Shown: positions 1-5,954 of the stretch, piece after piece
How positions within the stretch are numbered: position 1 is the first letter of the stretch
Layout: each line of letters begins with the position of its first letter
Source of the DNA: CAZBKJ01 sp964492495
GTDB lineage: Bacteria > Patescibacteriota > Microgenomatia > UBA1400 > UBA12028
Assembly (NCBI GenBank): GCA_964492495.1
Contig: CAZBKJ010000037.1
Location: 1-8,542 of the forward strand
DNA length: 8,542 nucleotides
Direction: 5' to 3'
The notes under the pieces: model-generated
Databases searched by the model: none
Seen by the model: only the letters and a program-made list of their open reading frames with translations
What the model was told of the DNA's origin: nothing
Program-made: the position numbers and the translations under genes

Positions 1-1189
1 GAAAAGTCAAAGGTACAGTGAGAGAAGAAATCAAAGCTTGTCTCAGACCTAAAAACAAGAGTAATACTGCCATGACAAGCAAAATTGTTGTACGAAATTC
101 GCCCAGTAAGTCAGAAAACTGTTCAGTTATTTCCTCACTAGTATTGGAGAGCGTAATAATACGATACCCCTCTCCATTTTCTTTCATAAAACTTTCCACA
201 CTTTCTTCCACTTGCTGTCCCGCTTCATCAATATTTGTGCCAGTTGTTTTATAGACATAAAACGTTACACCTGGCTGAGCAGGACTATCAGGTGTTCCAA
301 TATATGAAATCTGCTGATTTGATTTTGAGCGTTCGACAACTGTAGCAACATCAGAAAGTGAAATAACTTTTCCGGAAATATTGAGTTGTAATGCTCTAAT
401 ATCTGCAATTGATTCCAAACTTGGATCTATGGTCAGCGCAAATGAATTTTGCCCGGTCGTCACAATGCCCGCCGGATAAGATGCTCTCATTTTTTTAATC
501 AATCCTGAGAGTTCAAAAGGATTAACTCCAAAACTTGCAAGTTTTTGCGGATTGACCTCTACTACTATCTCCTGAACATCAAATCCTGTGGTCGAAACTC
601 TATCAACTTTCGACAAATTCTCAATGCGCTTATCAAGCACATTTGCCATTCGCATTAAATCTGGAAAGGACTTGTCACTTACTAATGCAAATGTCCATAC
701 AGGTTGATCTTCAAAATCAAGCAGAGATACGCTTGGTGTTTGAGCATCTGTCGGGAGATTTGTCACAGAATCAACTGCCGACTGCACTTCAGTTTTTGCT
801 TTTTCACCATCAACAACTGATAAAAATTGAATCGTAATAACTGAAACATTGTCTGTTGAAGTCGATGAAATTGTATCGACATTCTTCAGCGACCGGAGTT
901 CATTTTCTATTGGGGTAGTTACTAACTTTTCTACATCTGATGGGCCTGCACCAGGGAGAATAGTAAAAACAGTCACGATCGGAATTTTAACCTCAGGATT
1001 TAATCGCTTTGGGAGCTGTGTATATGCAACTGTACCCAATAGTGCAATCGTAATGATCAGTAACAATACTATACGAATATTTGTTATGAACTTTGCGACA
1101 ATACTGTTTCGCATCGTTGGGTCAAACTGCAGACGTTCAAGATAGGAAGAGTTTTCAAGTTGTTGATGTTTTTGAGTATTTAATGGCAT
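1..1189 (-). CDS. RND-family efflux permease, N-terminal part (cut by window edge)
   Basis: This is the inner-membrane, proton-driven pump subunit of an RND (AcrB/MdtB-like) exporter. My own translation gives 396 complete codons with no stop, and the frame is still open at base 1; a full family member has about 1,000-1,050 residues. Residues 1-33 are a polar cytoplasmic tail. Residues about 38-56 form TM1, followed by the typical QLPKRLNPEVKIPIVTV entry into the porter domain and the motif PGAGPSDVEKLVTTPIENEL. The porter region runs to about residue 360, then TM2 (about 366-382) and the start of TM3 with the family pattern GLRQALISSLTVPLTF. The start chosen is the ATG 27 bases after the adaptor stop; there is no clear ribosome site, so coupled translation is likely. 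M26 is an alternative start. The substrate cannot be told from this part. The family call is secure; specificity is unknown. Confidence 0.93.
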   Translation of the reverse strand, partial: MPLNTQKHQQLENSSYLERLQFDPTMRNSIVAKFITNIRIVLLLIITIALLGTVAYTQLPKRLNPEVKIPIVTVFTILPGAGPSDVEKLVTTPIENELRSLKNVDTISSTSTDNVSVITIQFLSVVDGEKAKTEVQSAVDSVTNLPTDAQTPSVSLLDFEDQPVWTFALVSDKSFPDLMRMANVLDKRIENLSKVDRVSTTGFDVQEIVVEVNPQKLASFGVNPFELSGLIKKMRASYPAGIVTTGQNSFALTIDPSLESIADIRALQLNISGKVISLSDVATVVERSKSNQQISYIGTPDSPAQPGVTFYVYKTTGTNIDEAGQQVEESVESFMKENGEGYRIITLSNTSEEITEQFSDLLGEFRTTILLVMAVLLLFLGLRQALISSLTVPLTF

Positions 1190-1216
1190 AGCATAAATTG
1201 CAGTGACAATTGAAGT

Positions 1217-2662
1217 CTATTGAGTTCGTAACGTCTCGCCTTCTTCTATATTTCTAGACAAGATAACTACATCTGAAGAACTCAAACCTGAACTCACCTT
1301 CGCATAGATTCCGGAAACCTCGGCTAACGACACTTCCTTCACACTTGCCTTTTGCGAATCTCCTTCTTTCTTTAGGACATACACATATGATTTTTCTTGA
1401 GTCTGATAAATGCTATCTAGAGGAACATAAAGCTCATCTGTCACGATTTTCTTACTTCCCATAGGAATTGTGACTTCAAGAGTTCCCATCGCAGTCAAAG
1501 ATGAACTATACGTATTTGGTACTGAGTACAAAATGCTGTACAGATTTCCATCCGTACTTTCGGTCGATACATACCTTGGAATAAGACCAACTTTCTTGTC
1601 GTCTATAAGAAACTCACTTTCCTCAGTTTTAGACACTTGAAGTGCTATTTCTCGGGGGACAAGAACAACTGCGGTATTCTCTCCTTGATCTGCTTTAATC
1701 GTCGCGATCAGTGTTCCTGGAGCAACAGACTGCCCGACTTTGACATACACTCTTTCAACAACTCCATTACAAGGGGATGCAGGAAACATCATGCTTTCAC
1801 TTACTCGTGCAAGTTTTACATTCAACTGCGCAACATCTTTTGAAAGTACGAGTCCACGCTCTTGTAAATCGAGTTGGCGAAGAGTCAGTTCTTTACTGCT
1901 ATCCGATAGTTCTGCTGGCGTCTTTTCCTCATCTGATTGATACTCTGAGAGTCGTAAAGATGACCGAAGTTGGGATAAGCCGGCTAGAGCTCCAGCTTTG
2001 CCTTGTTTTGCGCCTGCTATGGCGCTGTCGTTGATTCCACCCACATTGGTAATTTCAAGCTGCACAATTTGTTGATCAAGCGAACTTACGATTGATTCAT
2101 TGAGAGAAATCAGTGCGCGTGTATCATCCAAAGATTGACGAGTGATTTCTCGAAGCTGTTCTGCTTGAATGTTGCCTTTTTCTGCAAGCTCCCGCTGTTT
2201 TGAAATGATGTCTTTTTGCAGATCAAAGTTAGTCGTTGCAGAATCAAAATTCTTTTGAGCAATCTGACGAGACAAACTGGCAACATTCGCTCCCTGGTAT
2301 GTGGTGGAGAGTGAAACTAGTGTTCCAGCACGATTAACTCTTTTTCCTTCACTCAAATGTATCTTTTGAACAATACCTGGAGACTGCGCATAGACAGAAA
2401 TTACTCCTGCTTTTTCTACACGCGCTGTGAAGGCCATTTTGGGACTTTCACCGAATGAATATGTCTCTACGAGTTTCGGCTCTGCCTGATGTGCCTCTTC
2501 CTCCGTTGTTGGTTTTCGTAAAAAATTTCCAACCACGATGAGAATCAGCAATATACCCAGCAAGACGAAAAAAGAACCAAATGGTTTGCTATCGATAAAT
2601 ATCATGGTTTTTTTCCACACAATTTGAGATCGTTTCTGAAAAGAATGTATAAAATTTGCCAT
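1217..2662 (-). CDS. Membrane-fusion (periplasmic adaptor-type) subunit of an RND efflux system
   Basis: A 481-residue adaptor of the HlyD/AcrA (MFP) family, which links an RND permease to the outer layers of the envelope. It has a single N-terminal membrane anchor (about residues 28-47) and no lipobox. The first half of the lipoyl/biotinyl-like domain is at about 88-120 (AQSPGIVQKIHLSEGKRV). A long Gln/Leu/Ser-rich coiled-coil hairpin spans about 126-290. The second lipoyl half is at about 294-323 (FPASPCNGVVERVYVKVGQ). A beta-barrel and membrane-proximal domain follow to the C-terminus. The protein is long for the family (usually 350-420) because of its hairpin and N-terminal tail. It lies directly upstream of the permease with a 27-base gap, the normal order for an MFP-RND operon. 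No Shine-Dalgarno sequence precedes the ATG; M20 is another possible start. No outer-membrane factor gene is visible. Confidence 0.9.
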   Translation of the reverse strand: MANFIHSFQKRSQIVWKKTMIFIDSKPFGSFFVLLGILLILIVVGNFLRKPTTEEEAHQAEPKLVETYSFGESPKMAFTARVEKAGVISVYAQSPGIVQKIHLSEGKRVNRAGTLVSLSTTYQGANVASLSRQIAQKNFDSATTNFDLQKDIISKQRELAEKGNIQAEQLREITRQSLDDTRALISLNESIVSSLDQQIVQLEITNVGGINDSAIAGAKQGKAGALAGLSQLRSSLRLSEYQSDEEKTPAELSDSSKELTLRQLDLQERGLVLSKDVAQLNVKLARVSESMMFPASPCNGVVERVYVKVGQSVAPGTLIATIKADQGENTAVVLVPREIALQVSKTEESEFLIDDKKVGLIPRYVSTESTDGNLYSILYSVPNTYSSSLTAMGTLEVTIPMGSKKIVTDELYVPLDSIYQTQEKSYVYVLKKEGDSQKASVKEVSLAEVSGIYAKVSSGLSSSDVVILSRNIEEGETLRTQ

Positions 2663-2839
2663 AGATTTGTACTACATGATTTAGAACTACGAAGTATACC
2701 CCAACAAAGAAGAAAAGGCGAATAAGCAAAAGTACCCGTAAAAAGGAGTTTAAGAGCCGTACGGAGGCACAATTGTAGTGACAGCTCTCCCAGAAACTTT
2801 ATGAACGACAAACGACTTTGCGGTTTTTTTGAAAGTAGA
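2663..2839. promoter_or_regulatory. Region upstream of the pump operon, probable promoter
   Basis: 177 bases with no gene. On the minus strand TATACT (2696-2701) could be a -10 about 33 bases before the adaptor ATG, without a clear -35. A second hexamer, TAGTAC, ends six bases before that ATG. CCGTACGG (2757-2764) is a perfect 8-base palindrome and a possible regulator site. No terminator for the nucleotidyltransferase is clear. Confidence 0.3.
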
Positions 2840-3574
2840 CTACGAAATTGATTGCAACTTGTTGATATCGTCAGTTGTCCCTACATCCAATGTTTTACCT
2901 TCTGTAACGAAAGCAAAAACAGGAATATTTTTCTTCAGGAACCAAGGAATAATTGACCCAGGGGCATCCATATTTCCACCCTCTTTTTGATAGGCTGAAA
3001 ACATTGCAAGCACTTCTTTAGGATAATAGTAAAAAGGAATAGCAGCCAAGGTGCTTGGTGGCTCAACAGGTTTTTCAACAAACTCAACGATTTGATCGTT
3101 TTTGATGATTGCACAACCAAGACGCCCTGCAATGATTTGCTTATCATGCATATCACGGACGACAGTTGCAAAACCACTATTTTTTTTCGCAAATTCAACA
3201 AACTGCTCAAGTGAAAATTGATAATAGGTGTCCGATGGAAGAATAAGAAGGTCATCATTCCACCATGACAGGGTATCGAGTGAAAAGACTATATCGCCTA
3301 AAGCTCCTAATCTTTTATCTGGCTCTCGTGCACCGTCGTTGAGTATATGAATTTCTTTCTCTGCATAGTTCTTTTGAACCCACGTCGAATACTTTTCAAA
3401 GAAAATGTCGTTTGTTACCAAAGCTATTGGAGATTTTTGTGAAAAATCACATACATCATCGACTACATGTCCAAGCAAAGTTTTTGCTCCTTGGGCTATC
3501 AACCCTTTGGGTGTTGTTTTTCCAAACTCTTTTAACCGTGTTCCAAAGCCTGCCGCGAGTAATAAGATGTTCAT
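2840..3574 (-). CDS. Nucleotidyltransferase / NDP-sugar pyrophosphorylase family protein
   Basis: A 244-residue protein of the NTP_transferase fold (RfbA, GlmU N-terminal domain, HddC-like), which joins a sugar 1-phosphate to an NTP to give an NDP-sugar and pyrophosphate. The nucleotide-binding signature is at residues 5-23: LLAAGFGTRL followed by TTPKGL, with R13 and K23 as the expected key residues. RLGALGDI at 88-95 fits the second base-binding loop. LPSD at 112-115 holds the likely metal-binding Asp, VEKP is at 166-169, and D230 in LDVGTTDD is typical of the C-terminal end. There is no left-handed beta-helix acyltransferase domain, so it is a stand-alone nucleotidyltransferase. Sugar and nucleotide specificity cannot be read from the sequence. 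The ATG has no Shine-Dalgarno site; a promoter and an inverted repeat lie just upstream. It is transcribed toward the pump genes but separated by 177 bases, so co-transcription is uncertain. Confidence 0.85.
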   Translation of the reverse strand: MNILLLAAGFGTRLKEFGKTTPKGLIAQGAKTLLGHVVDDVCDFSQKSPIALVTNDIFFEKYSTWVQKNYAEKEIHILNDGAREPDKRLGALGDIVFSLDTLSWWNDDLLILPSDTYYQFSLEQFVEFAKKNSGFATVVRDMHDKQIIAGRLGCAIIKNDQIVEFVEKPVEPPSTLAAIPFYYYPKEVLAMFSAYQKEGGNMDAPGSIIPWFLKKNIPVFAFVTEGKTLDVGTTDDINKLQSIS

Positions 3575-3580
3575 AGTTAT

Positions 3581-3602
3581 ATAGTACTATGAAAAGTACT
3601 AT
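3581..3602. repeat. Perfect 8+8 inverted repeat just upstream of the nucleotidyltransferase
   Basis: ATAGTACT (3581-3588) and AGTACTAT (3595-3602) are perfectly complementary, separated by six bases. On the minus strand the repeat ends six bases before the ATG at 3574. It could be a hairpin in the mRNA leader covering the start region, or a repressor operator. One arm contains TACTAT, itself a possible -10 hexamer. There is no T-run after it, so it is not a standard terminator. Confidence 0.6.
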
Positions 3603-3652
3603 TTCTTTTCAATTTTCTCTGATTGTGAATACTTCTTACGGTACCAACCCAT
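3599..3652 (-). other. Possible 17-codon mini-ORF in the nucleotidyltransferase leader
   Basis: On the minus strand ATG 3652 opens MGWYRKKYSQSEKIEKK and ends with TAG inside the first arm of the inverted repeat. It starts eight bases after a TATACA hexamer, so it would be leaderless. It has no ribosome site. It may be a leader peptide or simply an AT-rich open stretch. Confidence 0.2.
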
Positions 3653-3660
3653 CGAGACTT

Positions 3661-3689
3661 TGTATACGCTCTCAATGGTGTATTTTCAA
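3661..3689 (-). promoter_or_regulatory. Sigma-70-like promoter for the nucleotidyltransferase
   Basis: Read on the minus strand: TTGAAA (3684-3689, 5 of 6 to TTGACA), a 17-base spacer, then TATACA (3661-3666, 4 of 6 to TATAAT). This is the best-spaced -35/-10 pair I found in the window. The predicted start is near 3654, giving a leader of about 80 bases that contains the mini-ORF and the inverted repeat. Confidence 0.55.
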
Positions 3690-3714
3690 TAATCAAAAAA
3701 AAGAACCTATCGCA

Positions 3715-3723
3715 TGGTAGTAT
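3715..3723 (+). promoter_or_regulatory. Extended -10 element for msrB, predicting a leaderless transcript
   Basis: TGGTAGTAT matches TG, one base, then TAGTAT (5 of 6 to TATAAT if the central G is the only mismatch). The usual start point seven bases downstream falls at 3730-3731, the A of the preferred msrB ATG. The -35 region is only an A-rich tract. Confidence 0.45.
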
Positions 3724-3730
3724 GAAGTTC

Positions 3731-4093
3731 ATGAACTATACAACTCTCACACTAGAAGAAAAACACGTCATCGAAGATAAGGGCACTGAAGCTCCCTTTA
3801 CGGGAGAATACGATAATTTCTGGCAAGATGGCACCTATATTTGCAGAAAATGTAGCACTGCGCTGTATACGTCAGCTGATAAATTTGATGCTCATTGTGG
3901 ATGGCCAGCTTTTGACCAAGAAATTCCAGGAAAAGTCAAAAAACTGCCCGATCCCGATGGGAAAAGAGTCGAAATTCAGTGCGCCACATGTTCTGCTCAC
4001 TTAGGGCATGTGTTTATTGGAGAACAATTCACAAAGACCAACACACGCCATTGTGTGAACTCCCTTTCCATGAGATTTGTGCCAAAAAAGTAA
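3731..4093 (+). CDS. msrB: Peptide-methionine (R)-S-oxide reductase MsrB
   Basis: A cytoplasmic repair enzyme that reduces the R isomer of methionine sulfoxide in proteins. Numbering is from the ATG at 3731 (120 residues). GTEAPFTGEYDNFW opens the domain. Zinc is bound by two CxxC pairs, CRKC (38-41) and CATC (84-87). The catalytic cysteine is C108 in RHCVNSLSMRF. C56 in HCGWPAF matches the recycling cysteine of the Neisseria PilB-type MsrB. HLGHVF is also intact, so the enzyme should be active. An in-frame ATG at 3722 would add three residues. I prefer 3731 because an extended -10 element ends at 3723, which would put the transcript start at about 3730. Neither start has a ribosome site. The gene runs tail to tail into the 73-residue membrane protein, with four bases between the stops. 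Confidence 0.95.
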   Translation: MNYTTLTLEEKHVIEDKGTEAPFTGEYDNFWQDGTYICRKCSTALYTSADKFDAHCGWPAFDQEIPGKVKKLPDPDGKRVEIQCATCSAHLGHVFIGEQFTKTNTRHCVNSLSMRFVPKK

Positions 4094-4097
4094 ATGC

Positions 4098-4319
4098 TTA
4101 TTGAGCCTGCGGTACTTGGACATCAACTTCTACCTTTTCAGGTACATTGAGTTGCGGTGAATTTGCAGTCATGCTACTTCGTAGCATTGGAAGCAAGTAC
4201 ATGAATAAGAATAGAACAAATAAAATAAGTATAATTACTCCGATTAGAAATGAGAGACCACCAGCCCCAGAGCTATCGGCTCCTGCTACTGATGGAGGGT
4301 TGTTAATTACTGTTGACAT
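4098..4319 (-). CDS. Small single-pass membrane protein, unknown function
   Basis: A 73-residue protein. It has a polar, Ser/Gly-rich N-terminus (MSTVINNPPSVAGADSSGAG), one strong hydrophobic helix at about residues 23-46 (LSFLIGVIILILFVLFLFMYLL), and a hydrophilic tail ending with PQLNVPEKVEVDVQVPQAQ. It has no catalytic motif, no cysteine and no lipobox. The tail alternates Val with charged residues, which suggests a beta strand. It is very likely a real gene: the ATG is preceded by AAAGGA at a four-base spacing, and the composition is that of a membrane protein rather than a chance ORF. I recall similar short proteins in Patescibacteria and cyanobacteria, but their function is not known to me. 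It sits between msrB and msrA in the opposite orientation, so a shared role in methionine sulfoxide repair is only a guess. Confidence 0.75.
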   Translation of the reverse strand: MSTVINNPPSVAGADSSGAGGLSFLIGVIILILFVLFLFMYLLPMLRSSMTANSPQLNVPEKVEVDVQVPQAQ

Positions 4320-4384
4320 ACAATCCTTTCTTTTTTATTACTTCAAAATATAAGCTTGCTTCTTGTCAGAAAAAAAGCACGGTG

Positions 4385-4439
4385 CATGATCAATTATCTG
4401 GGTATTCGTTTCCTCCCCCATACTCGTTATCTGATCATG
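4385..4439. repeat. Inverted repeat, 8-base perfect arms 39 bases apart
   Basis: CATGATCA (4385-4392) is exactly complementary to TGATCATG (4432-4439). Both arms contain the self-complementary core TGATCA. The sequence TTATCTG is also repeated directly at 4394-4400 and 4427-4433. The arms could pair in RNA or be two half-sites or two full sites for a DNA-binding protein; their core centres are about 45 bases apart, a little over four helical turns. It may be chance in an AT-rich region. Confidence 0.4.
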
Positions 4440-4617
4440 ATGCGTGAAAACATAAAGAAATCCATGAAATGTATTTTTTAATGTAAATCGTAAAAGTGAA
4501 AGCATTTACTTCCTTTCTCAGTTTTTATTCTGAATTTACTTCATAATAAAAAGATACTATTCGGGTAAGAGAACAAAATAGGAAAAAAGTAATAAAATAG
4601 TAAGAGTGACGGCTCTT

Positions 4618-4624
4618 AAAGGAG
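4618..4624 (+). promoter_or_regulatory. Shine-Dalgarno site fixing the msrA start
   Basis: AAAGGAG ends five bases before the ATG at 4630. It rules out the longer reading from GTG 4606, which would run through the ribosome site itself. Confidence 0.85.
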
Positions 4625-4629
4625 AAAAT

Positions 4630-5184
4630 ATGTCTACTGCTACGCTGGCAAATGGGTGTTTTTGGTGTACCGAGGCAATCTTCAAACGTCTCAAAGGCGT
4701 TTGGCGTGTGACACCTGGATACACCGGAGGGAAAACACAACATCCCAACTATGATCAAGTATCGATGGGAAACACTGGACATGCAGAGGCAATTCAAATC
4801 GAATTTGATACATCGATAATTTCGTATGATGTGCTTTTGGATGTTTTTTTTACTACACATGATCCAACAACGCTCAACGCACAAGGAAATGATATCGGAA
4901 CTCAGTATCGCTCAGCAATTTTTTTCCATACAAAAGAACAAGAACTCGCAGCAAGATCAAAAAAGGACGAACTTGATAAGTCTATGAAGTTCCCTGCAAA
5001 AATTGTTACAGAAATCACTCCCTTCACTGTATTTTATCCAGCTGAAAATTACCACAAAGATTACTATGAAAGAAATAAAGAGAGCAACCCATACTGTCGT
5101 GTGATTATTGATCCAAAAATAAAAAAACTTTTCAAAGAGTATTCATCCCTACTTCTAGAAAAGTATTCAGATCCAAAAAACTAG
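4630..5184 (+). CDS. msrA: Peptide-methionine (S)-S-oxide reductase MsrA
   Basis: Reduces the S isomer of methionine sulfoxide, free or in proteins, in the cytoplasm; partner in function to MsrB encoded about 0.5 kb upstream. It has 184 residues, a normal length for the family. The active-site motif is GCFWC with the nucleophile at C10; the extra C13 replaces the more common glycine, a variant known in many bacteria. GYTGG, GHAEAIQIEFD, HDPTTLNAQGNDIGTQYRS and YHKDYY are all intact and cover the Glu and Tyr residues that bind the sulfoxide. C156 in PYCRVIIDPK is a candidate recycling cysteine. The start at ATG 4630 is set by a strong AAAGGAG. The first ten bases of the mature frame lie close to the divergent promoter region, and the gene ends in TAG with no clear terminator after it. 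Confidence 0.96.
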   Translation: MSTATLANGCFWCTEAIFKRLKGVWRVTPGYTGGKTQHPNYDQVSMGNTGHAEAIQIEFDTSIISYDVLLDVFFTTHDPTTLNAQGNDIGTQYRSAIFFHTKEQELAARSKKDELDKSMKFPAKIVTEITPFTVFYPAENYHKDYYERNKESNPYCRVIIDPKIKKLFKEYSSLLLEKYSDPKN

Positions 5185-5431
5185 AGTGATATTGGCAGAG
5201 CTGCTTCTCTTGACAAAAGAAGATGTATCTTTGAGCTGTAAGGAAATTAACGCCCCTGTTTTTGCAATTCCTGAAAAAATTTGGTTCGATACTCCAGTGA
5301 AATAATTTTTCTTTGTCGTCTCTGGCTGAAGTGAAGAGATATCAAGCTTTCCATTGCCAGAAGATAACGTATTTGGAGTGGAAACCATACCAATATTCCA
5401 GGAAAAAATCAAAAAACAAAGAAATAATTTG

Positions 5432-5440
5432 TGGTACGAT
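5432..5440 (+). promoter_or_regulatory. Extended -10 promoter element for the four-helix membrane protein gene
   Basis: TGGTACGAT matches the extended -10 pattern (TG, one base, then TACGAT, 4 of 6 to TATAAT). There is no recognisable -35. It would start transcription near 5447, giving a leader of about 19 bases that includes the AAAGGA ribosome site. Confidence 0.4.
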
Positions 5441-5455
5441 AAGTTATACAAAAAG

Positions 5456-5461
5456 AAAGGA
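5456..5461 (+). promoter_or_regulatory. Shine-Dalgarno site fixing the start of the four-helix membrane protein
   Basis: AAAGGA lies four bases before ATG 5466. The same frame is open from ATG 5313, but that 51-codon extension is polar, unlike the rest of the protein, and contains both this site and the putative promoter. Confidence 0.8.
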
Positions 5462-5465
5462 CTTT

Positions 5466-5906
5466 ATGGCAAAAACCATTCAATCAACTCTTGATCAAAA
5501 TCCAGGACTGTATTTGGTTCTGTCTTTCTTCACGCTTTTTGCTGTAAATAGTATCGTGTTGTATTGTGCACATTTGCTCTTTCCTCAGCATGTTGTCATT
5601 GGTACGCATGCATTAAATGTATTTTGGGGAATTTTCCATAGTATGGGAAAACTCGCACTGATTAACACTCTCGTAATTCCGTTCGTTACTGAATATGAGA
5701 CGAGAAGAAACAAAATTTTTTCGAGTACAGAGTGGATGGTGACGTATTTTGTCGTGAACTTTGTCACTATTTGGCTGATCACCAGGTTTTCAGAGCAGTT
5801 TGGGCTCGGAATTACCTCCTGGATCATCGCTCTTCTTCTCGCCGCTGCACTCGATGTTGCACAGGGATTGGTAATGATGGGCATTGAAAAGCTACGAACG
5901 AAGTAG
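5466..5906 (+). CDS. Four-helix membrane protein, unknown function
   Basis: I do not recognise this 146-residue protein. It has a short N-terminal tail, then hydrophobic segments at about 15-37, 45-74 (with a central GIFHSMGK), 89-107 and 114-139, and a short basic C-terminus (EKLRTK). The positively charged loop YETRRNK at 78-84 and the basic C-terminus suggest both N- and C-termini face the cytoplasm. There are no catalytic motifs and no paired cysteines. The start at 5466 is chosen from AAAGGA at a four-base spacing; a longer frame from 5313 is not believable. It is followed 98 bases later by the MFS transporter on the same strand, but that gene has its own promoter candidate. Possible roles such as a small carrier, a holin-like protein or an envelope protein cannot be separated from sequence alone. 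Confidence 0.75.
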   Translation: MAKTIQSTLDQNPGLYLVLSFFTLFAVNSIVLYCAHLLFPQHVVIGTHALNVFWGIFHSMGKLALINTLVIPFVTEYETRRNKIFSSTEWMVTYFVVNFVTIWLITRFSEQFGLGITSWIIALLLAAALDVAQGLVMMGIEKLRTK

Positions 5907-5917
5907 AATGGACTAGT

Positions 5918-5944
5918 TTGCTGTCCACAAACCTTCGGTATAAT
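5918..5944 (+). promoter_or_regulatory. Putative sigma-70-type promoter upstream of the MFS transporter
   Basis: TATAAT at 5939-5944 is a perfect -10. The best -35 is TTGCTG at 5918-5923 with a short 15-base spacer. The -35 overlaps two mutually exclusive 5-base inverted repeats: TGGAC/GTCCA (5909-5913, 5923-5927) and GTTTG/CAAAC (5916-5920, 5928-5932), which could form a repressor site. The predicted start is near 5951. Confidence 0.5.
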
Positions 5945-5954
5945 TTTCATTTAG

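Larger units (their letters stand above)
4320..4629. other. Divergent intergenic region between the 73-residue membrane protein and msrA
   Basis: About 310 bases without a convincing gene. It must hold the promoters for both flanking genes. On the plus side TAAAAT (4593-4598) and TACTAT (4555-4560) are possible -10 hexamers for msrA, but neither has a good -35. A spaced inverted repeat (4385-4439) is described separately. The only ORF inside is a 13-codon stretch starting at 4440, with no ribosome site. The longer minus-strand frames that cross into msrA are antisense shadows of msrA. Confidence 0.6.
5185..5465. other. Intergenic region with no convincing gene; possible coding remnant on the minus strand
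   Basis: These 281 bases separate msrA from the four-helix membrane protein. A minus-strand frame (5167-5451, TTG start, no ribosome site) stays open for 94 codons. It contains the stretch NQIFSGIAKTGALISLQLKD, which resembles the opening of bacterial Ig-like repeats (SGTAxPGAxVxL pattern). That could be the decayed end of a surface protein or chance. The plus strand has only a 40-codon GTG frame (5186-5305) without a ribosome site. I do not call a gene in either direction. Confidence 0.3.

Noticed and set aside
18..1145. Plus-strand frames at 18-254, 643-837 and 849-1145
   Set aside because: They are antisense to the RND permease, whose minus-strand frame is open across the whole stretch and gives a clear family match.
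2602..2811. 69-codon minus-strand frame
   Set aside because: Overlaps the adaptor N-terminus in another frame, has no ribosome site and a Cys/Leu-rich composition typical of noise.
3599..3684. The mini-ORF frame extended upstream through a TGA read as glycine
   Set aside because: No real gene in the window contains an in-frame TGA, and the extension is the promoter itself.
4369..4387. GCACCGTGC followed by seven T on the minus strand, as a terminator
   Set aside because: The loop would be one to three bases with a three- or four-pair stem, and it lies upstream of a gene in the same direction rather than after one.
5313..5465. 51-codon N-terminal extension of the four-helix membrane protein
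   Set aside because: It crosses the putative promoter and the AAAGGA site and its polar composition does not match the rest.
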